From the NCBI GenBank assembly GCA_963170055.1, contig CAUJGJ010000263.1, forward strand, positions 1,794,900 through 1,858,899: a DNA stretch of 64,000 nucleotides, given 5' to 3'. This document shows, one piece after another, positions 54,961 to 64,000 of this stretch (positions within the stretch are counted from its first letter, which is position 1; every line of letters starts with the position of its first letter). This DNA comes from Halisarca cf. caerulea. Taxonomy: Eukaryota; Porifera; Demospongiae; Chondrillida; Halisarcidae. Under the pieces are notes generated by a model that saw nothing but the letters and a program-made list of their open reading frames with translations, did no database searches and had not been told where the DNA came from. The translations under genes and the position numbers were made by a program.

Positions 54961-55978
54961 ACTCACTCACAAATGTTCACAAACAAGGTGACACAACACA
55001 GGCAGCCTCTGTGGAAGCCTGTAAATCCCTATTGCAATCAATGGCTCCATCAATCAGTTGAACAATGTGTTTGGTATTTTTGGTCGCAGTTTCATCTAAT
55101 ACACTTTTAATAATAGTTTACATACTTTGAAGGGTATCACAATACCAATTAAAGTAATGCCCAATATAACATCATAGCATAGCTTTGTTTACATAACATC
55201 AAAATACTTTCACTGCACCTCCCCTGAAAGTGAAAGCAAAGACTATTGACACAACATAAGGTATTCCAACCAAATTGTGGAATGCTTTAGGTACAGTCAG
55301 CATGATTCTGTTTCATCTTTGACGAAATCCTTCACAAATTGCTTTGAATAGTATATCACACAATCTCTGTATCATGTCGATATGTGCCCGCTTGTGACAT
55401 CATAATAATAAATACTCTTGCTAGGGCTTTCATGGGTGGGACTGTCTTAATTGTTGGGATTATTTCTCTTATCACTGTTTTTCACATATCTGTTTGTGCA
55501 CACACAACTAGCTGTGCACTGCCTACACCAAACAGTTTACAACACTGAGAGTGCACAACACTGAGAGTGCACAACATCAACAATAAGTTATAACAAATCA
55601 AGCAGACAGGTCAGTTCAGCACATTAATTCTGAAAATTGACATAATATACAAACCCACGGTCTACTGTGGTTGCACGGCACTGGGCTAACGAACGGAGTG
55701 AAATTTTTACATCTTTCCTGATTTAGTGTCTCTGTCACTTTGAAGAGGTGCGGGGGTACTGATGGAAACAGCTCGTTTCCTACAGCTCCAAAGAGCATAG
55801 GAAATGAGTCTTTCATCCAGGGACAGTTCTGCTATCCTAAATTGGGCTTATTATGTGCAAACAAGAGAGAGGATTTAAACACTAGTATATGGTTTGCATA
55901 GAGCGAATATTATTATGATTCTGCATATCGAATGAAGTCCAATTGTGATATCACCCATACATCCTGCTGGTCGTGATA

Positions 55979-55985
55979 TTTAAAT
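55979..55985 (+). promoter_or_regulatory. TATA-like box of the first IL-17-like gene
   Basis: TTTAAAT, 77 bp upstream of the ATG at 56063, followed by CTCAGAG at 56004-56010. The third paralogue has the same two motifs (TTTAAAT 60220-60226, CTCAGAG 60258-60264) at different spacing. Confidence 0.45.
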
Positions 55986-56062
55986 CTCCCTCTACAGAAG
56001 GGCCTCAGAGTTCAGCTAAACATTTACTGAGTTGTTAAATGCATAGGTATTAAGGAGTTAAA

Positions 56063-56584
56063 ATGTTTGAAATTCTAGGAGTCTTTTGTTTGCTAGGAGT
56101 AGCTTTCTCTGCTCCCATTAATCCAATTGTAAAATGTAATGGACAAAGTTTAACAGAGATTATAGAGTCGTTACAAACTTCAGCATCTTTCACTTTGCAG
56201 ACCTCCCTTGCTAGCAGTAGGATAGAAGAAATCTACAATGAACTATCAAACTTACAAGATGGAACAACAGACAAAAATACATACAATATTTGCAATTATG
56301 TGGAAAACACTAGTGAAGTCTCCAAGCATGCCATGTGCTCATGGGTCTATGAATGTGATTATGAGGAAGGGAGATTCCCTCAGTATATATTCCATGCACG
56401 ATGCACAGAAGACAAATTTTCTTACATGAAGCAGCTTTCAGCCAGCAACGGTGACACATGCCAATGTGGAGCAGTGTATAGGCCAATTCAAGTATTAAGA
56501 TTTTCAAGTTGCAATCCGGAAACAGATATCGCAGAGTGGAAGTGGGAATCATACCAAGTCAGTGTAGGATGCCAATGTTCTTGA
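56063..56584 (+). CDS. IL-17-like secreted cytokine, paralogue 1
   Basis: Single-exon, 173 residues. Signal peptide MFEILGVFCLLGVAFSAP. The C-terminal cystine-knot domain carries the IL-17 signature: CSWVYECDYEEGRFPQYIFH, ARC, then TCQC, RPIQVLRFSSC and SYQVSVGCQCS. Compare the family pattern PW-x5-D-x4-R-x-P...A-x-C ... VLR ... VGCxC. All four knot cysteines (HARC, TCQC pair, VGCQC pair) are present, plus extra cysteines at CNICN and AMCSW. The N-terminal third (about 60 residues, SLTEIIESLQTSASF) is helical-looking and unlike vertebrate IL-17. Expected to be a secreted dimer acting on IL-17-receptor (SEFIR-domain) proteins. No receptor is in this window. Confidence 0.88.
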   Translation: MFEILGVFCLLGVAFSAPINPIVKCNGQSLTEIIESLQTSASFTLQTSLASSRIEEIYNELSNLQDGTTDKNTYNICNYVENTSEVSKHAMCSWVYECDYEEGRFPQYIFHARCTEDKFSYMKQLSASNGDTCQCGAVYRPIQVLRFSSCNPETDIAEWKWESYQVSVGCQCS

Positions 56585-57887
56585 GTATAGGACAAATTTG
56601 TTTTTATGGCAAACCTCTAAACCTCATTAGGATCTTACAATTGCCAATCTGTTACACTTATTGTTTTATGATAATATTATTGTTATATTTATGCACCCAG
56701 TGATCACTAAAATTAATATTTACCTCTTCACATTGTATGCATATATTATTGTGTGTGTGTGTGTATGTACGTGTGTGTGGGTGGGTGGATGCATTCTCCA
56801 ATAACAATATAAACAGTGCAGAACATACTTTGCCCTTATATGGTTGTAGTGTCTTCCCATGTGATCTAACACACCCATATGTCAACATGGAAGATCCACC
56901 AACAAATCACTTCCTATAGAGAACACTACTTCCCATTTTGATAAATACTTTGGAAGTAAATAATGGTTTCTGCATATGTCACTCATCATGTCCATGTGTC
57001 ATAGCTGATCAAGTCTAAGTGAAGGTACTCTGAGGGACATATGGAGGCAGGTTTGAGCAGCAATTGGTATATATTGGTTGTTAGTATAATAAGCCGTACA
57101 TTCCTATGACATCGTCCACTCACCCACTGGCCCGGTACTAACTCACCCACTCACCCACTCACCACTCACATCCACTCACCCACTCATTCGCTCACCCATA
57201 CGACAACTCTCACATCCATTCACCATCTCACCCACCCACTCACCCAATGGCCGACTTACCACTAACCCACTCGTTCGCTCACCCATTCATCAACTCACCC
57301 GCCCACTCACCAGCTGGCCCACTTACCAACTCACCCATTCATCCACTTATCCACACACCAACTTAACTACGCATTCACCTACCTCACCTGCTCACTCACC
57401 CATCCACTCACCCACTCACTCACCCATACACCCACTCATTCACCCATCCATTTATATACCCACCTCACCTGCTCACTCACCCATCCACTCACCCACTCAC
57501 CCATCCACTCACCCACTCACTCACCCATTCACCCACTCACTCACACATCTACTCATCCATTCACTTACTCCCCACTCACCCACCCATTCAGCCTTCAAGT
57601 AATTTCCACCTACACATTTCTATCTGTTTAGCCATCAACCATCAACCATCCATTTCCATTAGATTCTATCTATCCAGGACAAGGGCAGAGAAGCCATGTG
57701 CTACCAAAAGTTATTAGGTTGCTTAAAGAGCCCATGAATGCCAAAGGATATTACAGCAAGCAACTCCTGAGCCAAATAAGGTGTTACGTCTTTGCTGGGA
57801 GAGTACATAAGTGTTGATCATGGCTCTAAAACCATTAGTTATTTTTGTGTTGAGGATAAGTGCTTAAGCATGTTCACAAGTGCAGCT
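56585..57887. repeat. Intergenic spacer with degenerate CACTCACCCACT repeats
   Basis: Between IL-17-like genes 1 and 2. About 57110-57600 is an imperfect short-period repeat (CACTCACCCACT). A short (GT)n lies near 56750. No gene recognised. Confidence 0.85.
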
Positions 57888-58445
57888 ATGAGGAACTTTG
57901 CAGTTTTAGTAACTACATTTCATTTATCATTGAGTTTGCCACTGTTTCCTAGGCCTGTGAGACCATTTAACTGCAGTGCCACTACAGATTCTGATGCTAT
58001 ACAACTTAAGAAGAAGCTAGAGTGGTCGAATCTTCAGCTAGGCAACCTCATTTTACCAATCAATGTCACATATGACAAAGCAGAAGATACCCTTTATGTA
58101 TTAAACCATGTTTACACACATAGGGAAACTCCCTTCCTAACATGTCACGGTATAGAGGACCAGACAACAGAAATTTCCCGCAATGCTCTCTGCTCCTGGA
58201 AGTACTCATGTGACCATGACAGCAGTAGATTTCCAGCATACATCTTCCATGCTAAGTGCTCCAGCGGAGAGCAGCACTACCTTGATAGGAGGCGGAGCTG
58301 CCAGTGCACACCCCTCACAGTGTCACTTAAAGTCCTCAAGTTCCAGGGATGCCAGCCATCTTCTGGTCAGGAGATATGGTCACTAATGGACCAAGTAGTA
58401 GATGTAGGCTGCACATGTATGAGAACTTACACACAAAACAAATAG
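57888..58445 (+). CDS. IL-17-like secreted cytokine, paralogue 2
   Basis: Single-exon, 185 residues from the ATG at 57888, chosen because it begins a good signal peptide (MRNFAVLVTTFHLSLSLPLF). Upstream in-frame ATGs at 57870 and 57792 exist. Mature chain: FNCSATTDSD with an N-glycosylation site, INVTYDKAEDTLYV with a second. The IL-17 core follows: LCSWKYSCDHDSSRFPAYIF, HAKC, RSCQC, LKVLKFQGC, and QVVDVGCTC near the C-terminus. All knot cysteines kept. About 40% identical to paralogue 1 in the core, very diverged before it. Confidence 0.87.
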   Translation: MRNFAVLVTTFHLSLSLPLFPRPVRPFNCSATTDSDAIQLKKKLEWSNLQLGNLILPINVTYDKAEDTLYVLNHVYTHRETPFLTCHGIEDQTTEISRNALCSWKYSCDHDSSRFPAYIFHAKCSSGEQHYLDRRRSCQCTPLTVSLKVLKFQGCQPSSGQEIWSLMDQVVDVGCTCMRTYTQNK

Positions 58446-58786
58446 AACATTTCATATGTATAATACCATTTTAATGTAAATTCTATGAATATCACTTTTT
58501 ATCAATCTTATCAAATTATGCACAAATATGCTTATGATACAAAGTATTGCAATAATATTGTAATGAGCAGGAAACATAGATCTGCATGAAGGCAATCTCT
58601 ATAATAATATATGTACCAACAAATTAATATTGTCAATACAATATTGCTATAATACAAAATATGACAACAGATATTCTGAGCAAATAGAAGATTGTAACGA
58701 TCTGTCAATTGGTCAAAATGGCATTGTCAATACATTGGCTATCGATTCTGTAAAATACCCTATGGGTGTGTGTGTGTGTGTGTATC

Positions 58787-58818
<32 letters not shown>

Positions 58819-58887
58819 TGTGTCAGTGTGTGTACGTGCGTGTGTGTGTGTGTGTGTTTGTATGTGTGTGTACATGTGTGTGTGTAT

Positions 58888-58940
<53 letters not shown>

Positions 58941-59014
58941 GTGTCAGTGTGTGTACGTGCATATGTGTGTGTGTGTATGTGTGTTTGTATGTGTGTGTAT
59001 GTGTGTGTGTGTAT

Positions 59015-59095
<81 letters not shown>

Positions 59096-60287
59096 TGCAC
59101 GTAATGTCATACAATATATAGCTGTGCTGGGTGTAGTTAGGATAGGGAGTGTAAGGGAGTGAGCAGAAAGTTGTTTTAACGAATCCTATTCAGTAAAATA
59201 AGGCAATGATCCTATTTGAAGTCCACAAGGATGCAGAGGAGGGAAGTTAGGGGAAATGAACATGAGGTAATGACAATATCTGGAACACTTAAGATTATAC
59301 TAACAGACTACCAATTTCCATCCATCAATGAAATCATCCCAGCCATACCTAATGAAAGTGAAAGTTTGTACACTATACATCTAGCTCTCCAGGTGCACAG
59401 ACCATCCCCTAACAACACACACACATTACATCATCAGAATGTACCTATTTCAGTCAATGCACTCAACTACACTAATTAGTCACCACTGTAATATGGACCA
59501 CACACTCAATACAAGAAGGACCACACCTCCACATGCTAAACAATGGACCACACCTCCACACACTAAACAATGGATCACACCCCAGTTACTAAATGTTGAA
59601 ACCTGCATGATGATGGACCACACCTCCCCACCAGCAAAAACTTTGATAGCCCCTCCCATAAAACAAAAGATGGACCACACACCAATTCTAAGTAACCAGA
59701 TTGTGGACCACACACCTTTAAAAAGGATGGTCCACATCCCACATAATACTGAGTTAAAACCAGCCTGTGGGCTGCAAGGATTTTCCACTTCTGACCCCCC
59801 TCCCCCCCCCCACACACACACACTGGGCAGGTAGGACTTTTACTTGCCAGATAGAGCTGACCAAAAAACTTGAAAATAAAGAATTTTTAATCCACAAACA
59901 CTGGCTACATACACACAACTTTCATAGACCTGCGACATCGTCCATAGTCAAGAGTTCCACGATGGAAAAGAATCCCCCTACTTTTACAAACCGACCTGAG
60001 GCCTCAGTGTTTCATTAGGTGGATTCCAAAGGGTTACTTCCACACCAGATTAGCACAGAACTAAACTCCTGGTGTTTTTGGAAAAATTAATAATTATTGC
60101 AAAACTTAACAACTCTGAAAGGATGTAACTAAATGACATGAACTTACAATTTTAAATGAACTTTCAAATTTTATCAAAAAGCTGCCAAAGTCATCCCTCT
60201 TTCCCAACTACAGGTTGTGTTTAAATACACGTCATATCGGAATGTGGGTAGAATACACTCAGAGATCCAGTCGGAAGAAGTTTGATT
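58446..60287. repeat. Intergenic spacer with (GT)n tracts and a GGACCACAC repeat
   Basis: Positions 58764-59090 are interrupted (GT)n with a duplicated 150-bp block (GTCAGTGTGTGTACGTGC occurs twice). Positions 59490-59730 are degenerate repeats around ATGGACCACACCTCCACA. An 87-codon plus-strand frame at 59216-59479 resembles no known family. No gene called. Confidence 0.85.
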
Positions 60288-60806
60288 ATGATTTTACAAA
60301 TTATGTTAGCTATTTGTTGCCTTGTCAAAGGCAGCTTTGCCTTTCCCCTCAACAGCTCAACGGCAAGTCAATGTAGTCAAGAGACCAACCAAACAAACAG
60401 TGGCCATTTTCAGCTCCCTGTTGCCATCAGATCTGAGAGCTATGCTACAGCTGCCTCTCGCTTGTACAACCCGATCCCAACCCTCTCCAACTACACACCA
60501 TGCACTAGTACTGTTGCTCGCATAATACAAACGCAAACCTCCCAAGCAGCAATTTGCCCATGGCACTATGAATGTGATTACGATGGGTCAAGGGTCCCAC
60601 GATACATGTTTCATGCAAAATGCACAAACAGATCACAGCACTTAACTAGCAAGGGCAACAAGGCATATGTCTGCAAGGAAATCTATCAAAAAGTTAAAGT
60701 TATCAAGTTTACAAGACCTCACATGTGCAAAGAAGAAAAGCAATGGGAAATGCAAGACCAGCTCATCAGTGTTGCATGCACTTATTTGGAACAGATTAAT
60801 GGATAG
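60288..60806 (+). CDS. IL-17-like secreted cytokine, paralogue 3 (reduced cysteines)
   Basis: Single-exon, 172 residues from the ATG at 60288. Signal peptide MILQIMLAICCLVKGSFAFP. N-glycosylation sites at NQTN and NYT positions. The core ICPWHYECDYDGSRVPRYMF, HAKC keeps the IL-17 CPW and R-x-P motifs. But the middle CxC is reduced to a single Cys (AYVCKE) and the terminal VGCxC has become VACTY, so one cysteine of each pair is gone. RLYNPIPTLSNYTPC precedes the core. Convergent with COG2. Confidence 0.84.
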   Translation: MILQIMLAICCLVKGSFAFPLNSSTASQCSQETNQTNSGHFQLPVAIRSESYATAASRLYNPIPTLSNYTPCTSTVARIIQTQTSQAAICPWHYECDYDGSRVPRYMFHAKCTNRSQHLTSKGNKAYVCKEIYQKVKVIKFTRPHMCKEEKQWEMQDQLISVACTYLEQING

Positions 60807-61068
60807 CTTACAAACTACTAGAAACTGTCAAAACTACTAGAAACTGTCAAGAACACAAATATTTATTGCATTAATGAATTAAGTGTCAAGGACACATTTA
60901 TCAGTTATTGAATTCAATTATTATAGAATGGTGAAACTCTACTCAAAAGCTGGAAGCCATAGTGGTACAAAATAACATTCACCAAAACAAATACAACTTG
61001 TAGTAGGTGTGCATCCACACACACACAGCATCATTGGCCTGTGTAGCATCAGGGCAAGTTTGCACACT

Positions 61069-64000
61069 TTAGCTAGTTGGGCTCTTAGTCAAGGCTTTAG
61101 CTGACTTCCTCAAGCCATCCAATTCCATCACAAGTGGGTTTTCAGCACAGACCCCCAGAGTGGCTACCTAATGGAGCATAATACATTACCATAGAAACAA
61201 GTACCACTTCGCTAATAGCAGCTCAACAATACACAGGTAATTCCCCTGAAAATGAGATAAATGATGTCATAACCACATGTTGCTCTAATACACGAGGTAA
61301 ACACTATAAATACCACAATTACTGCAGGAATGTAGCTAATTTCAGAGTTCATGATGTCATCCCCAAATAAGGACTGTTTCTTCAACAAACAAGCTGGGGA
61401 AGATCCAAACTTCTATTACAGACACAGCTACACTTGTACAGCGGTTCTTTCCCTGTACAGACACAGCTACACTTGTACAGCAGTCCTTTCCCCGTACAGA
61501 CACAGCTACACTTGTACAGCAGTTCTTTCCCTGTACAGACACAGCTACACTTGTACAGCAGTCCTTTCCCCGTACAGACACAGCTACACTTGTACAGCGG
61601 TTCTTTCCCCGTACAGACACAGCTACACTTGTACAGCGGTTCTTTCCCCGTACAGACACAGCTACACTTGTACAGCAGTCCTTTCCCCGTACAGACACAG
61701 CTACACTTGTACAGCGGTTCTTTCCCTGTACAGACACAGCTACACTTGTACAGCAGTCCTTTCCCCATACAGACACAGCTACACTTGTACAGCAGTCCTT
61801 TCCCTGTACAGACACAGCTACACTTGTACAGAAGTCCTTTCCCCATACAGACACAGCTACACTTGTACAGCGGTTCTTTCCCCGTACAGACACAGCTACA
61901 CTTGTACAGAAGTCCTTTCCCCGTACAGACACAGCTACACTTGTACAGCGGTTCTTTCCCTGTACAGACACAGCTACACTTGTACAGCAGTCCTTTCCCC
62001 GTACAGACACAGCTACACTTGTACAGCGGTTCTTTCCCCGTACAGACACAGCTACACTTGTACAGCGGTTCTTTCCCCGTACAGACACAGCTACACTTGT
62101 ACAGCAGTCCTTTCCCCGTACAGACACAGCTACACTTGTACAGCGGTTCTTTCCCTGTACAGACACAGCTACACTTGTACAGCAGTCCTTTCCCCATACA
62201 GACACAGCTACACTTGTACAGCAGTCCTTTCCCTGTACAGACACAGCTACACTTGTACAGAAGTCCTTTCCCCATACAGACACAGCTACACTTGTACAGC
62301 GGTTCTTTCCCTGTACAGACACAGCTACACTTGTACAGAAGTCCTTTCCCCGTACAGACACAGCTACACTTGTACAGCGGTTCTTTCCCTGTACAGACAC
62401 AGCTACACTTGTACAGCAGTCCTTTCCCCGTACAGACACAGCTACACTTGTACAGCAGTTCTTTCCCCATACAGACACAGCTACAGTTGTACAGCAGTTC
62501 TTTCCCTGTACAGACACAGCTACACTTGTACAGCAGTTCTCTCCCCATACAGACACAGCTACACTTGTACAGCAGTTCTCTCCCCATACAGACACAGCTA
62601 CACTTGTACAGCGGTTCTTTCCCCGTACAGACACAGCTACACTTGTACAGCGGTTCTTTCCCCGTACAGACACAGCTACACTTGTGCAGCAGTCCTTTCC
62701 CTGTACAGACACAGCTACACTTGTACAGCAGTTCTCTCCCCATACAGACACAGCTACACTTATACAGCAGTCCTTTCCCCATACAGACACAGCTACACTT
62801 GTACAGCAGTCCTTTCCCGTACAGACACAGCTACACTTGTACAGCAGTCCTTTCCCCGTACAGACACAGCTACACTTGTACAGCAGTTCTTTCCCTGTAC
62901 AGACACAGCTACACTTGTACAGCAGTTCTTTCCCTGTACAGACACAGCTACACTTGTACAGCAGTTCTTTCCCTGTACAGACACAGCTACACTTGTACAG
63001 CAGTCCTTTCCCTGTACAGACAAGAGTCACCTCTGCCCAATTTACGTAGAGCTAACCTGTGCCAAAAAGACCTCTATATCCAGTGAAAGTTGAAGTCGTA
63101 TCTTGTTATCATCTGACATTCCACCAGTCACATTCAATGCAGAGCGACGACCAAGATTCAGTTTCAGTAAACTGTCTTCAGTTTTCTTAACAGAAGTAAG
63201 AAGATCTCTACCAACTTCTAGGTATCTGGAAAGGCAATGTTGAAAACAGGACATTGAAAGGAACTGGATCTCCAAACAAACAAGCATCAATTGAATCTGC
63301 TAACACAATTTGGCCAATGAGCGCATGGAGGCAGAGAAAGCAAATACCTTTGGCATGCCCAGCTCAGTAAACTACATCATTGACAATGCTAACTACTTCC
63401 TCAATATTCACTATCTCATCTGTGTACTGCTTACAATGAGTGCGAAGTACTATAAATTTCCAAGTGCTATATAATCCAAAGATTCTGCAATCTTCAAAAA
63501 ATCAACAAATACTACATCTGTACCACCAAACGTCAAGTTTCATCACAGACTTATTACATAAATCAAGATTCACATTTGCTAGTAAATATCTGAAATATTT
63601 TTTAGTAGATTTTGGCACTATCTAGAAAACTGATATTGTATATCCAATAAAAAAAAGAATCAATCTCCTTATATGGATAGTGGACCATCTAACCCCCGGC
63701 CCCAAACAGCCTAGTTGACCAGGCAATACTATATTACTGGCAAAAGCTACATTACATACGGAATATTAAAATCGGAGGTTGGAAGAGCTGATACCTTTTA
63801 ATGACTGAATCCACAACTCCGGATGTATAGAACAATATCTCCTTCGCTGTGAATCTGCTTTGGCACTTCTCATGCAAGAAATGCAGAGGCCTTAGTATAC
63901 TCTCGCTGTATGCTGATGGTTTTGAGGGGACCTGTGATCAAATACAGAGCAGCAGTTGGGATGCATGGCCCATCAGCTCATGCAGGAACATATACCTCTT
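61069..64000 (-). CDS. COG2: Conserved oligomeric Golgi complex subunit 2, C-terminal part
   Basis: Golgi vesicle-tethering subunit (lobe A), continuing past the right edge. Exons seen: about 63800-63930 (SESILRPLHFLHEKCQSRFT, GVVDSVIKR), 63057-63225 (YLEVGRDLLTSVKKTEDSLL, GGMSDDNKIRLQLSLDIEVF) and the last exon 61069-61167 (VATLGVCAENPLVMELDGLR, ending KSPTS then TAA). The block GGMSDD-KIRLQL-LD is the COG2 C-terminal signature. Phases agree across both junctions. The last intron is 1.9 kb, mostly a 39-bp minisatellite. Confidence 0.92.
61425..63025. repeat. 39-bp minisatellite in the COG2 last intron
   Basis: About 41 copies of ACAGACACAGCTACACTTGT plus ACAGCAGTCCTTTCCCCGT; variants mainly AGCGGTT/AGCAGTC/AGAAGTC and CCGT/CTGT/CCAT. 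Blocks of several units are themselves duplicated (about 61700-61960 and 62120-62390). The unit is 13 codons and lacks stops in several frames, so open frames up to 580 codons arise on both strands; COG2 exons on either side show it is intronic. Confidence 0.97.

Larger units (their letters stand above)
51827..56062. other. Intergenic region between the TGF-beta-like and IL-17-like genes
   Basis: A 4.2-kb spacer with no convincing gene. It holds a 38-bp minisatellite (52195-52420), a MITE (52530-53067), two short palindromic elements (53471-53625) and a degenerate minisatellite (54100-54960). Small frames at 53609-53923 (plus) and 55616-55816 (minus) are discussed elsewhere. Confidence 0.7.

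Noticed and set aside
59216..59479. 87-codon frame between IL-17-like genes 2 and 3
   Set aside because: No signal peptide, no cysteine pattern, no recognisable homology; within random expectation.
61351..63093. 580-codon plus-strand open frame with a 13-residue repeat (YRHSYTCTAVLSP)
   Set aside because: It is the 39-bp minisatellite read in a stop-free frame. Flanking COG2 exons on the minus strand join in phase across it, so it is intronic.

Overview
This window is animal (metazoan) nuclear DNA. It is densely packed with intron-bearing genes whose proteins are recognisable by eye: nuclear pore, mitochondrial import, Golgi, ciliary, transcription-factor and secreted-ligand families. Most introns are short GT-AG introns, and many hold minisatellites or (GT)n/(CA)n tracts. 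An early-branching invertebrate fits best. A sponge is my leading guess because of the compact layout, the short hairpin elements and the ligand repertoire, but the sequence alone does not prove it. No bacterial, viral or plasmid gene was seen.

Layout, left to right: NUP133 (minus, 474-6570) is head-to-head with DNPH1 (plus, 6617-8586). Then come SAYSD1 (minus, intronless), FRMD8 (minus, 9652-18484) and TOMM20 (minus, 18625-22195), the last head-to-head with MEA1 (plus, 22245-23658). TIMM50 (plus) is convergent with YY1 (minus), and YY1 is head-to-head with NUDT14 (plus). TOGARAM1/crescerin (minus, 30084-41801) has a 5-kb repeat-rich intron and is head-to-head with a KCTD3/SHKBP1 orthologue (plus, 42069-49947). 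Next are a TGF-beta superfamily ligand (plus, 50178-51826), three tandem single-exon IL-17-like cytokine genes (plus, 56.0-60.8 kb), and the 3' part of COG2 (minus, 61069 to beyond the window end).

Two thirds of the window is an ordinary housekeeping neighbourhood. Four divergent pairs share intergenic spacers of 46 to 267 bp. The right third (50-61 kb) is a block of secreted ligands: a nine-cysteine TGF-beta-like factor followed by three diverged IL-17-like paralogues. This is the most interesting biology in the window.

Other striking structure: minisatellites sit inside introns of almost every multi-exon gene. Several MITE-like elements with terminal inverted repeats have landed inside those minisatellites. 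Three introns need GC-AG splicing to keep conserved protein intact. In four introns the donor GT is the first GT of a (GT)n microsatellite. Very long open frames over minisatellites (up to 580 codons) are artefacts of repeat length and are not annotated as genes.
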